Shown one piece after another: positions 1 through 5,619 of a stretch of 6,816 bases of DNA. Positions within the stretch are counted from its first letter, which is position 1. The number at the start of each line of letters is the position of its first letter. A model generated the notes under the pieces. That model was given only the letters and a program-made list of their open reading frames with translations, made no database searches and was not told where the DNA came from. This stretch comes from Methanomicrobia archaeon (GTDB lineage Archaea; Methanobacteriota_B; Thermococci; Methanofastidiosales; NM3): NCBI GenBank assembly GCA_011372835.1, contig DSAJ01000185.1:1-6816 (forward strand). The letters are read 5' to 3'. The position numbers and the translations under genes are program-made.

Positions 1-45
1 TATCCCGACAGAAAAGGTTTTATTGTCGTTTGGCACTAGTTTAGT

Positions 46-90
46 TGTCCTTGTTTTGTGATATTTAACCATAACAACATTGCAAGGACA
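46..90. repeat. 8-bp inverted repeat ahead of a TATA-like element
   Basis: TGTCCTTG at 46-53 and its exact reverse complement CAAGGACA at 83-90 are separated by 29 AT-rich bases. The right arm directly touches the TATA-like stretch at 91-99, so the repeat could be a regulator site or could frame a promoter. Arms of this length can arise by chance in AT-rich DNA, and no protein partner is visible. Confidence 0.35.
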
Positions 91-100
91 CTTATATTTT
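91..100 (+). promoter_or_regulatory. TATA-like element of an upstream promoter
   Basis: CTTATATTTT at 91-100 resembles the archaeal TATA box. Transcription would be expected to begin about 26 bases downstream, near 120-123. That start would serve the possible small membrane peptide at 140-232, or give the 280-1437 gene a long leader. No clear purine-rich BRE precedes it apart from the AAGGA of the repeat arm. Confidence 0.35.
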
Positions 101-139
101 TAGCTAACTGTCAAAGTCAGGATTCAGAACAAATCAGCG

Positions 140-232
140 TTGAGCGTTATTGTAGAACACCTCATTATCGCCGTTGTCGTGATATTCGTTACCTACATTG
201 TGGGTGCATGGGTCAATGCGACCTTTGTGTGA
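140..232 (+). CDS. Possible 30-residue single-pass membrane peptide
   Basis: Starting at a TTG (140), this short frame encodes about 30 residues, most of them forming one hydrophobic segment (LIIAVVVIFVTYIVGAW), and stops at TGA 230-232. It lies about 18 bases after the transcription start predicted from the TATA-like element at 91-100. No Shine-Dalgarno sequence precedes the TTG. The frame is open back to a TAG at 101-103 without any ATG or GTG, so the start is weak. A uniform membrane helix is a protein-like property, but I recognise no family. It may be a remnant or a chance frame; another frame over the same bases encodes a Cys-rich stretch. Confidence 0.2.
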   Translation: MSVIVEHLIIAVVVIFVTYIVGAWVNATFV

Positions 233-247
233 AAAAATAGTTATAGG
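231..247 (+). promoter_or_regulatory. Weak TATA-like element before the BtrH-like gene
   Basis: A run of A residues followed by TAGTTATAGG could act as a BRE/TATA pair. Its centre, near 242, predicts a transcription start near 268, leaving a leader of about a dozen bases that still contains the GGTG ribosome binding site at 269-272. The match to the archaeal consensus is only moderate. Confidence 0.3.
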
Positions 248-268
248 TCGTACGTTCCATGGTAGTGT

Positions 269-272
269 GGTG
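269..272 (+). promoter_or_regulatory. Shine-Dalgarno site deciding the start at 280
   Basis: GGTG lies 7 bases before ATG 280. It matches the core complementary to the archaeal 16S rRNA 3' end (GGTGATC). This favours ATG 280 over the in-frame ATG 259 and GTG 265, neither of which has such a site. Confidence 0.5.
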
Positions 273-279
273 TCAGACG

Positions 280-1437
280 ATGACGACCACGCACATCCCC
301 GGATTCACAACGCTTGGCGGCAAGCATTGTCAGACTGCTTCACTCCGCCATACACTTCATCATTTCGGCTGTTTCGCATCCGAAGAGATGCTTCTCGGGC
401 TTGGCGGCGGTATTGGCTTTATCTACTGGTATGCCAAGAACATGAACGCGCCGTTCATCGGGACCCGCGGAGCAAAAAGCGACGATTTCTTTGCCAAGGC
501 TGCAGAGCGCGTGGGGGCCTCGGCGTCCGTGCGGCACACGACAAGCGAGAAGAAGGCACACGCCGCGCTCATCTCACAGCTGGAGGAGGGCATTCCGACC
601 ATCGTCTATGCCGACATGGCCCATTTGCCCTACATGTACATGCCCCCGAAATCACACTTTGGGGAACATACGGTGACCGTCTTCTCTCTTGACGAAAAGA
701 CGCAGGAGGTGATGGTGGCCGACAGGAGCAAGTATCCGTTCACGTTGACGATCGGCGAGTTGCGTGCCGCGCGAGGATCAACTGCACCACCGTTTCCTGC
801 CCGTAACAGGTGGATTGAAATGGAAGTGCCCGATGAGTGGGGGATCACGGTCGATGCGTTGAAGGCGTCCATCCTTGAATGTGCAAACGGAATGCTCGAC
901 CCCCCCATATCGAACCTGGGCCTGGCAGGCATGGAGAAGTGGGCAATGACAATACCGAAGTGGCCAGCCATGTTTTCTGAAGAATCGCTTTTCGAATGCC
1001 TCTACAATACTATGCTCTATATCGAGCAGGCAGGCACTGGTGGCAGCGCGTTCAGAAAGATGTATGCTTCCTTCCTGCGCGAGGCCTTCGAATGGGTTTG
1101 CCATGATGCACTGATCAAGGCTGCCGAAGACTTTGATGAGGCAGCATTGATGTGGTCCGATATAGCCAACGTAGCACTTCCAGAGGACTGGGATGCAGCA
1201 TACAAGGTACGTTCGCTCACAGAGGAACAATCCCGCGTCTTCGAAGAGCAAGGACCCGAGGCCTTGAAACAACTCGAATGGCTCTCGGAGGCAATAGAAG
1301 AAGCTATATGGGATGCTTCCCAGACTGTGGAGCAACACTTTACCGTCGAGCGCATCGAAGAGCTGCAAAAATCTATTCGCACATGTAGGGCTCTAGAGCA
1401 TGATGCGTGTCTCAGCCTACGAAACGCAGTGAAGTGA
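280..1437 (+). CDS. BtrH N-terminal domain / DUF4872-type protein (C39-like fold)
   Basis: A 385-residue protein. Residues 13-19 read GGKHCQT, followed by a Leu/Gly-rich GLGGGIGFIYW segment (about 40-50). This is the hallmark of the BtrH_N family, named after the butirosin acyltransferase BtrH and related in fold to C39 cysteine peptidases. Cys17, His130 (FGEHTVTVFS) and Asp148 (VADRSKYP) are in the right order and spacing for a Cys-His-Asp active site; that role is inferred. From about residue 185 the protein matches DUF4872, with the typical NLGLAGMEKWA segment and GTGGSAFRKMYASFLREA. The C-terminal part is helical and Glu-rich. The start is set by the GGTG site 7 bases upstream and by the family, which begins shortly before the GGxHC motif. 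There is no signal peptide. The gene appears to be transcribed alone, followed by a palindrome and the tRNA promoter. In bacteria relatives sit in natural-product or peptide clusters; no such partner is visible here, so the substrate is unknown. Confidence 0.85.
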   Translation: MTTTHIPGFTTLGGKHCQTASLRHTLHHFGCFASEEMLLGLGGGIGFIYWYAKNMNAPFIGTRGAKSDDFFAKAAERVGASASVRHTTSEKKAHAALISQLEEGIPTIVYADMAHLPYMYMPPKSHFGEHTVTVFSLDEKTQEVMVADRSKYPFTLTIGELRAARGSTAPPFPARNRWIEMEVPDEWGITVDALKASILECANGMLDPPISNLGLAGMEKWAMTIPKWPAMFSEESLFECLYNTMLYIEQAGTGGSAFRKMYASFLREAFEWVCHDALIKAAEDFDEAALMWSDIANVALPEDWDAAYKVRSLTEEQSRVFEEQGPEALKQLEWLSEAIEEAIWDASQTVEQHFTVERIEELQKSIRTCRALEHDACLSLRNAVK

Positions 1438-1461
1438 GCGATTTCATGCATGAGGAATCGC
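1438..1461. repeat. Near-perfect palindrome directly after a stop codon
   Basis: GCGATT and TCATG (1438-1448) pair with CATGA and AATCGC (1449-1461), interrupted only by a two-base GG bulge at 1454-1455. The palindrome begins at the first base after the TGA of the BtrH-like gene and ends 13 bases before the BRE of the tRNA promoter. It could fold in the mRNA as a 3'-end hairpin, but no T-run follows, so it is not a typical intrinsic terminator. Being a DNA palindrome, it could equally be a protein-binding site upstream of the tRNA promoter. Confidence 0.5.
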
Positions 1462-1474
1462 CAACAAAAAAATT

Positions 1475-1490
1475 CCGAAACGTTTATAAA
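1475..1490 (+). promoter_or_regulatory. BRE/TATA promoter of the tRNA-Leu transcript
   Basis: CCGAAACG (1475-1482) is a good BRE and TTTATAAA (1483-1490) a near-ideal archaeal TATA box, the strongest promoter in the window. It predicts initiation near 1512, about 65 bases before the mature tRNA end. No other TATA-like element lies closer to the tRNA. Confidence 0.8.
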
Positions 1491-1503
1491 TCCTAATGCT
1501 ACA

Positions 1504-1536
1504 GACTGGTTAGACCTCAGTCCACGTTCGTGGGCT
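1504..1536 (+). other. Hairpin-forming stretch in the tRNA leader
   Basis: Two overlapping hairpins are possible. GACTGGT (1504-1510) pairs with ACC and AGTC (1514-1522) around a TAG loop with a TC bulge. AGTCCAC (1519-1525) pairs with GTGGGCT (1530-1536) around a GTTC tetraloop, with one G-T wobble. The second lies fully within the predicted transcript. They share AGTC, so they are mutually exclusive. The leader must be removed, presumably by RNase P, to give the mature tRNA. Confidence 0.35.
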
Positions 1537-1578
1537 CGTGTGTGCGATGATGCGGCTCGTGTCGTGGTACACTGCCGT

Positions 1579-1666
1579 GCGGGGGTTGCCGAGATTGGTC
1601 AAAGGCGCTAGGTTGAGGGCCTAGTCTTGTAGGGGTTCGTGGGTTCAAATCCCATCCCCCGCACCA
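1579..1666 (+). tRNA. tRNA-Leu (anticodon GAG), CCA encoded
   Basis: The acceptor stem GCGGGGG (1579-1585) pairs with CCCCCGC (1656-1662), followed by discriminator A1663 and an encoded CCA (1664-1666). The anticodon stem CTAGG (1608-1612) pairs with CCTAG (1620-1624) around the loop TTGAGGG, giving anticodon GAG at 1615-1617, which reads CUC and CUU leucine codons. A 14-base variable region (1625-1638) with a short G-U-rich stem makes it class II, as expected for Leu. The T arm is GTGGG / TTCAAAT / CCCAT (1639-1655). The D-arm region carries the GGTC-AAAGGC pattern typical of archaeal Leu tRNAs. No intron is present. The mature body without CCA is 85 bases. Confidence 0.97.
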
Positions 1667-1697
1667 TACCTCATCGTCTCTTACTATCTTCGACCCA

Positions 1698-1714
1698 CTT
1701 TGTTCTTAACAAGG
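1698..1714. repeat. Inverted repeat abutting a TATA box
   Basis: CTTTGTT (1698-1704) and AACAAGG (1708-1714) form a 7-bp stem with one G-T wobble around CTT. Its right arm occupies the BRE position just before the TATA-like element at 1715-1721. It could be a 3' hairpin of the upstream tRNA transcript or an operator of the downstream operon. Confidence 0.35.
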
Positions 1715-1722
1715 ATTATATG
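1713..1722 (+). promoter_or_regulatory. TATA-like promoter of the zinc-ribbon/methyltransferase operon
   Basis: GGATTATATG centres near 1718, about 26-27 bases before ATG 1745. In archaea this distance places the transcription start at or next to the start codon, so the first gene is probably translated from a leaderless or nearly leaderless mRNA. Confidence 0.5.
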
Positions 1723-1727
1723 GATTC

Positions 1728-1744
1728 GATCATATAGGATGATC
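1728..1744. promoter_or_regulatory. Perfect 6-bp inverted repeat at the predicted transcription start
   Basis: GATCAT (1728-1733) and ATGATC (1739-1744) are exact reverse complements separated by ATAGG. They fill the space between the TATA-like element and ATG 1745. A dimeric repressor bound here would block initiation, so this is a plausible operator, though short. The overlapping AGGA at 1736-1739 could also act as a weak ribosome binding site, 5 bases from the ATG. Confidence 0.4.
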
Positions 1745-2113
1745 ATGTCACCGCACATATCCTCACATGCCGAGAAGAACATGATCGTGGCCTTGTTTTC
1801 CTATGTAGTGGTCATATCGTTATCCGCTTGGTACCTTCTTCCCCGTGCATGGTATGTATGGATGGGCATTATTATCCTTGGGCTCATAATGCTGGTACGA
1901 TGGCATACCGAGTTGTTCGTTTATCAGTGCACCTCGTGCCACAAGACGTTCAAGATCTCCATGATACAAAATCTTATTAGCCCGCATGGTATATCCCGTG
2001 GTGGTGCAGGGTGGACATATCTTACATGCCCTGCCTGCGGTACGAGGATGAGGGCACGAGTGATATCCAGAACAGAGGGCATGACCGAACTCGAGATGGG
2101 GTGTGCAGGATGA
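1745..2113 (+). CDS. Small two-helix membrane protein with a zinc ribbon
   Basis: A 122-residue protein. After a polar N-terminus of about 12 residues it has two hydrophobic segments, roughly residues 14-32 (MIVALFSYVVVISLSAW) and 36-51 (WYVWMGIIILGLIML). A cytosolic metal-binding domain follows, with paired cysteines C62-x2-C65 and C95-x2-C98 and, between them, the segment LISPHGISRGGAGWTYLTC. This layout (two helices, ISPHG, zinc ribbon) resembles small uncharacterised proteins of methanogens, as far as I can recall; no function is known to me. The start at 1745 fits a leaderless transcript and an AGGA site 5 bases upstream. ATG 1739 or TTG 1700 in the same frame would add 2 or 15 residues. 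The stop overlaps the next start as ATGA, so translation of the methyltransferase is probably coupled to it. A membrane anchor or metal-dependent adaptor for the enzyme is possible but unproven. Confidence 0.75.
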   Translation: MSPHISSHAEKNMIVALFSYVVVISLSAWYLLPRAWYVWMGIIILGLIMLVRWHTELFVYQCTSCHKTFKISMIQNLISPHGISRGGAGWTYLTCPACGTRMRARVISRTEGMTELEMGCAG

Positions 2114-2964
2114 CGATCGATTGGAACGAAGTTTGGCACACGACCATGGAACGCCATCTCGCTTCAAAGCATATTGGCAAGGACGACCTATACTGGAGCT
2201 CACGCGAACGCGTGGAACAGTTCAATGAACGCATCAAAAAGAATGATTGGGCCAAGGGGCGCAGGATCATGCAGTCAATGGACATATCATCCGAGAGCAG
2301 GGTGCTTGACATAGGGGCTGGCCCGGGAACGCTGGTCATACCCTTGTCTCGCGTTGTTTCCCATGTGACGGCAATCGAACCCGCACCCTACATGATCGAG
2401 TTTCTCCAAGGCAACATCGCGGACGAGAACGTTGAAAATGTCGACTATATTCAAAAGACATGGGAGGAGGTGGACACTGATGCCGATCTCGAGGGCAGCT
2501 ACGATGTCGTCATCGCCTCATACTCCCTTGGCATGTACGACATTCGCTCTGCGTTGAAAAAGATGGTCGACATATCAACGGGATATGTATACCTTCTGTG
2601 GTTTTCAGGTCTCACGTCATGGGATGAGCTGTACCTCAAGGCGTGGCCGCGCGTCCACGGCAATGAATATGTTCCAGGACCAAAGGTGAATCTCCTGTAC
2701 AACGTGCTTTATGACTTGGGCATCTACCCAAACATGGAAGTAACGAAAATGGAGATGGAGATGACCTATGGGTCAGTCGGCGAGGCGGTCGATGACCTGG
2801 CGGACAGGTTCGTTGCTAGGGATGAGGCGAGCCGTTCCCGCCTTTCCACGTTCCTTGCCGAGGTGATGCGTAAGACGGAAGGGTCGTACGTGCTTGATGT
2901 CTACCAGTGGAGCACCATGCTATGGTGGCATCGTGACAACATTGGGGGGTGCGGAATTCATTAG
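2110..2964 (+). CDS. Class I SAM-dependent methyltransferase, archaeal type
   Basis: A 284-residue protein. Motif I VLDIGAGPG lies at residues 65-73, with the acidic ribose-binding residue Glu90 at the end of the next strand (VTAIEP). A strand-4 segment YDVVIASYSLGMYD lies at 131-144. The N-terminal 60 residues are helical and charged (WNEVWHTTMERHL, then a segment around FNERIKKNDWAKG), a lead-in seen in a group of uncharacterised methyltransferases of methanogenic archaea. The C-terminal half carries YVPGPKVNLLYNVLYDLGIYPN, also shared with that group. The substrate is not known and nothing here identifies one. ATG 2110 overlaps the preceding stop by four bases, and GGTG at 2099-2102 lies 7 bases upstream as ribosome binding site. 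The 3' end overlaps the start region of the photolyase, so all three genes are probably one transcript. Confidence 0.85.
   Translation: MTIDWNEVWHTTMERHLASKHIGKDDLYWSSRERVEQFNERIKKNDWAKGRRIMQSMDISSESRVLDIGAGPGTLVIPLSRVVSHVTAIEPAPYMIEFLQGNIADENVENVDYIQKTWEEVDTDADLEGSYDVVIASYSLGMYDIRSALKKMVDISTGYVYLLWFSGLTSWDELYLKAWPRVHGNEYVPGPKVNLLYNVLYDLGIYPNMEVTKMEMEMTYGSVGEAVDDLADRFVARDEASRSRLSTFLAEVMRKTEGSYVLDVYQWSTMLWWHRDNIGGCGIH
2924..2928 (+). promoter_or_regulatory. Shine-Dalgarno site supporting a GTG photolyase start
   Basis: GGTGG lies 4 bases before GTG 2933, inside the end of the methyltransferase gene. The arrangement GGTGG-CATC-GTG closely mirrors GGTGG-ACATC-ATG before the DUF4130 gene at 5616, which supports GTG 2933 as a genuine start. 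Confidence 0.4.
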
Positions 2965-4339
2965 CAACGTACCGATTGATGAACAGTTGTCCATTCCCTC
3001 GGAACGGGTGCACCTGTTAACACAGGGGGAAGGGCATGGCGGCGACTATGTGCTCTACTGGATGCATGCATCGCAGCGCGCAGAGGACAATCACGCACTT
3101 GAGTATGCGGTCATCTCGGCAAACGCCTTGCGACTGCCTGTCCTCGTTCTATTTTGCATCATACCATCACTTCCCTTCGCGATAGAGCGTCACTATGCCT
3201 TCATGCTCGAAGGCATCGATGAGGTGAAGCGATCTCTTTCCAACCGCGGTATAGGATTCATCGTACGCAAGGGTGAACCAGAAGGGATCGTCACATCCTT
3301 CTCCGAGGACGCAGCGCTTCTTGTCACCGATCTGGACTATGTTCGCAGGGGCAAGGCCTGGAGGGAGCGAATCTTTGCATCTGTCACATGCCCCGTGACG
3401 ATCGTGGAGACGAACGTGGTGGTGCCGTTAGGTGTCACATCGAAAAAGGAAGAGTACTCCGCCGCCACCATACGACCGAAGATATGGAAGCATGCCTTGA
3501 CATACTTGGTGGCACCTCATCACGAGGAGGTCATTATCACATCGTCTGAACGTGATGAGACGGAATTGTTGCACAAGGACCGTCGCTCGCTTCTCGGAAC
3601 GCTTGCGAAGACGAGAACACGACATCTATCCTCGTCGTTCAAGGGGGGTACGAGCGTAGCGCTGCGACTGCTATCAGACTTCGTGGAACAAAAGCTGTCC
3701 ACCTATGCATCGCTTCGCAACGACCCTGCTGAGGACAGCGTTTCACACTTGTCTCCCTATTTGCACTTTGGACAGATCTCGCCTGTCACTGTCGCAAGCA
3801 CGGTGTTGGGCCACCAGACAGAGGGGGTCGATGCGTTCCTCGAGGAGCTTGTCGTACGCAGAGAGCTTGCGATGAACTATGTGCATTACAACCCCAACTA
3901 CGATACACTTGCGGGCGTCTCTTCCTGGGCCCGCGCAACGCTTGAAGACCATGCCGATGATCGACGGGAACATATATACTCTTTCGACGAGCTTGAAAAC
4001 GCCCGAACGCACGATGCGTACTGGAACGCAGCACAGAAGGAAATGGTGCATACAGGCACGATGCACGGGTATATGCGCATGTACTGGGGAAAGAAGATCC
4101 TCGAGTGGAGCGAAACACCAGCGGACGCCTTTTCGAGAGCACTGGAGCTCAACAATCGTTATGAGCTCGATGGACGCGATCCGAACGGATATGCAGGGAT
4201 CGCCTGGTGCTTTGGTAACCATGATCGCCCATGGAAGGAACGTCCGGTCTTCGGAAAGGTGCGCTACATGAACGACAGGGGCCTTGAACGCAAGTTCGAC
4301 ATGTCACGTTACGTTGAACGCATGGAAACGTATCCATGA
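2933..4339 (+). CDS. phrB: Class II deoxyribodipyrimidine (CPD) photolyase
   Basis: Light-driven, FAD-dependent enzyme that splits cyclobutane pyrimidine dimers in DNA. The protein is 468 residues if it starts at GTG 2933. The antenna (Rossmann) domain opens with DYVLYWMHASQRAEDNHALE (about 38-57), the class II signature. The FAD domain contains the YASLRNDPAEDSVSHLSPYL and HFGQIS segments (about 258-283), VRRELAMNYVHYN, and the near-invariant HTGTMHGYMRMYWGKKILEW and NRYELDGRDPNGYAGIAW. Trp364 (AYWNAAQ), Trp385 (MYWGKK) and Trp392 (ILEWSE) correspond to the class II electron-transfer tryptophans of the Methanosarcina mazei enzyme, all present, so the enzyme looks functional. Length is normal for the class. 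The start is uncertain: ATG 2897 would overlap the methyltransferase by 68 bases, GTG 2933 has a GGTGG site, and TTG 2987 would begin where the M. mazei protein begins. It is probably cotranscribed with the two preceding genes. The neighbouring radical SAM pair also points to DNA repair. Confidence 0.93.
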   Translation: MTTLGGAEFISNVPIDEQLSIPSERVHLLTQGEGHGGDYVLYWMHASQRAEDNHALEYAVISANALRLPVLVLFCIIPSLPFAIERHYAFMLEGIDEVKRSLSNRGIGFIVRKGEPEGIVTSFSEDAALLVTDLDYVRRGKAWRERIFASVTCPVTIVETNVVVPLGVTSKKEEYSAATIRPKIWKHALTYLVAPHHEEVIITSSERDETELLHKDRRSLLGTLAKTRTRHLSSSFKGGTSVALRLLSDFVEQKLSTYASLRNDPAEDSVSHLSPYLHFGQISPVTVASTVLGHQTEGVDAFLEELVVRRELAMNYVHYNPNYDTLAGVSSWARATLEDHADDRREHIYSFDELENARTHDAYWNAAQKEMVHTGTMHGYMRMYWGKKILEWSETPADAFSRALELNNRYELDGRDPNGYAGIAWCFGNHDRPWKERPVFGKVRYMNDRGLERKFDMSRYVERMETYP

Positions 4340-4364
4340 TTTCACCTTACTGCCGCTCTCTCAA

Positions 4365-4376
4365 TTATTATTAATC
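4365..4376 (+). promoter_or_regulatory. TATA-like promoter of the radical SAM/DUF4130 operon
   Basis: TTATTATTAATC in the 56-base gap after the photolyase centres near 4370, about 26 bases before GTG 4396. This predicts leaderless transcription of the radical SAM gene. The only GGTG nearby (4379-4382) is 13 bases from the start, too far for normal Shine-Dalgarno pairing. Read-through from the photolyase operon remains possible, as no clear terminator is seen. Confidence 0.5.
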
Positions 4377-4395
4377 TGGGTGCCCTATTTCCTAT

Positions 4396-5619
4396 GTGAC
4401 TTCACTCGATAAGATGCTGCATCTGGCTAATGAAAGCCGTTTCGATACCCTTGGCCCCCTGGGCAGTGAGGGAGCATGCGACATGGCGAAGGTCCGGGCA
4501 CTGGGCGAAGGGTCAAAGCATGACATATGCGTGTCTTCAGCTAGCTCGCGCACCCCGAAGGGAACTCAGCGGTTAGGCGATGTTGCAAGCGGCGGCGTAT
4601 GCCACTCTTTCTCACACGATGGGCGGTGTGTGAGCCTGTTCAAAACACTCTACACCAACAGTTGCGTTCATGAGTGCGGGTACTGTCCCAATGCTTCGAC
4701 ATGCGTTTCCCACTCTGGCGATTATGCCTACACGCCCGAGGAGCTCGCCCGCCTTACCGTGCAGTTGTATCGCGGCAACTACATCGAAGGCCTCTTTCTT
4801 AGCTCTGGAATTGGGTCTGATGTCGATGATATAATGGAGGGTATGATTGAGTCTGTGCGCATCCTCCGCACCCGGTATGCGTTTCAGGGATATGTGCACC
4901 TCAAGGTCTTGCCGGGCGCATCAAAGGAGCATATCAAACAGTGTCTTGAGCTTGCTGATCGTGTGAGTGTAAACATAGAGACGGTCTCTCCTTCACGCAT
5001 GGACGAACTATCTACGAGCAAGGATTATGTCAATGACATTTTGCGCAGGCAAAGGTACATCTGCACACTACAACGGCACATCCCCCTTCCAGCGGGTCAG
5101 ACGACGCAGATGATCGTCGGTGGTGCACATGAACGCGATGATGAAATTTTTAGTGCTTCGATAAAGGAATACAGGCGATACAGTGTGCGGCGTGTCTATT
5201 ACTCAGCCTTCACACCCGTGGAAGGCACGTTGCTTGAACGTGAAAAGATGCAGCCACGGTGGCGAGAACATCGTCTTTACCAGCTCGACTGGCTTTATCG
5301 CGTCTACAAGCTCCCCCTGGAGGAACTCTTTGCCATCTTCGATGACGAAGGTGCGCTCACGAATCGGGACCCCAAATTCGAACTTGCTCGGCTTGTGCTC
5401 GACAGGCCCGTTGACCCAAACGTTGCAACGTATGAAGATCTCCTCCATGTCCCCGGCATTGGTCCCATCACAGCTTCACGCATAATCCGCGCAAGGGAAT
5501 CCCAACAAATCGTTTCCAGGAGACAGCTCCACCTCCTTGGTGTAAGGATGAAACATGCATCCCCCTTCCTCCTCATCAATGGTTGGGGCGAGTGTACGCT
5601 TGACAGGTGGACATCATGA
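4396..5619 (+). CDS. Putative DNA repair/modification radical SAM protein with HhH motif
   Basis: A 407-residue protein of the family annotated as putative DNA modification/repair radical SAM protein (TIGR03916-type). The [4Fe-4S] site that cleaves SAM is C90-x3-C94-x2-C97 (NSCVHECGYC). Family segments follow: YTPEELARL (112-120), YRGNYIEGLFLSSG (125-138), YVHLKVLPGA (166-175), SVNIE (191-195), PAGQTTQMIVGG (232-243) and VYYSAFTPV (267-275). REHRLYQLDWL (290-300) leads to a C-terminal helix-hairpin-helix, VPGIGPITASRI (352-363), a non-specific DNA-binding motif. Additional cysteines at 45, 69, 78 and 103 surround the cluster motif; C45 (ICVSSASSR) and C78 (GRCVSL) sit in conserved-looking segments. 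Compared with the family as I recall it, an insertion of about 20-25 residues lies near residues 17-40. The start GTG 4396 is chosen because SLDKMLHLANESRFD aligns with the family N-terminus and because of the TATA spacing. The reaction is unknown; a role on damaged or modified DNA is inferred from the HhH and the DUF4130 partner. Confidence 0.9.
   Translation: MTSLDKMLHLANESRFDTLGPLGSEGACDMAKVRALGEGSKHDICVSSASSRTPKGTQRLGDVASGGVCHSFSHDGRCVSLFKTLYTNSCVHECGYCPNASTCVSHSGDYAYTPEELARLTVQLYRGNYIEGLFLSSGIGSDVDDIMEGMIESVRILRTRYAFQGYVHLKVLPGASKEHIKQCLELADRVSVNIETVSPSRMDELSTSKDYVNDILRRQRYICTLQRHIPLPAGQTTQMIVGGAHERDDEIFSASIKEYRRYSVRRVYYSAFTPVEGTLLEREKMQPRWREHRLYQLDWLYRVYKLPLEELFAIFDDEGALTNRDPKFELARLVLDRPVDPNVATYEDLLHVPGIGPITASRIIRARESQQIVSRRQLHLLGVRMKHASPFLLINGWGECTLDRWTS
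5606..5610 (+). promoter_or_regulatory. Shine-Dalgarno site of the DUF4130 gene
   Basis: GGTGG lies 5 bases before ATG 5616, inside the last codons of the radical SAM gene. Together with the ATGA overlap it selects ATG 5616 over the in-frame GTG 5607, which itself overlaps the ribosome binding site. Confidence 0.55.

Noticed and set aside
58..240. 60-residue frame from GTG 58 with a Cys-rich end (HCGCMGQCDLC)
   Set aside because: No promoter or ribosome binding site fits GTG 58, the rest of the peptide is unlike a protein domain, and the overlapping frame with a clean membrane helix is the more plausible of two weak options.
778..1368. 196-residue minus-strand open frame
   Set aside because: It lies entirely opposite the well-supported BtrH-like gene, has an unlikely composition (many Cys, His, Phe) and no recognisable motif.
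1544..1553. Possible C box (ATGATG) of a C/D-box guide RNA before the tRNA
   Set aside because: The C box is imperfect and no D box (CTGA) or C'/D' pair is present at a suitable distance.
3743..4222. 159-residue minus-strand open frame
   Set aside because: It lies opposite the most conserved part of the photolyase and has no recognisable motif.
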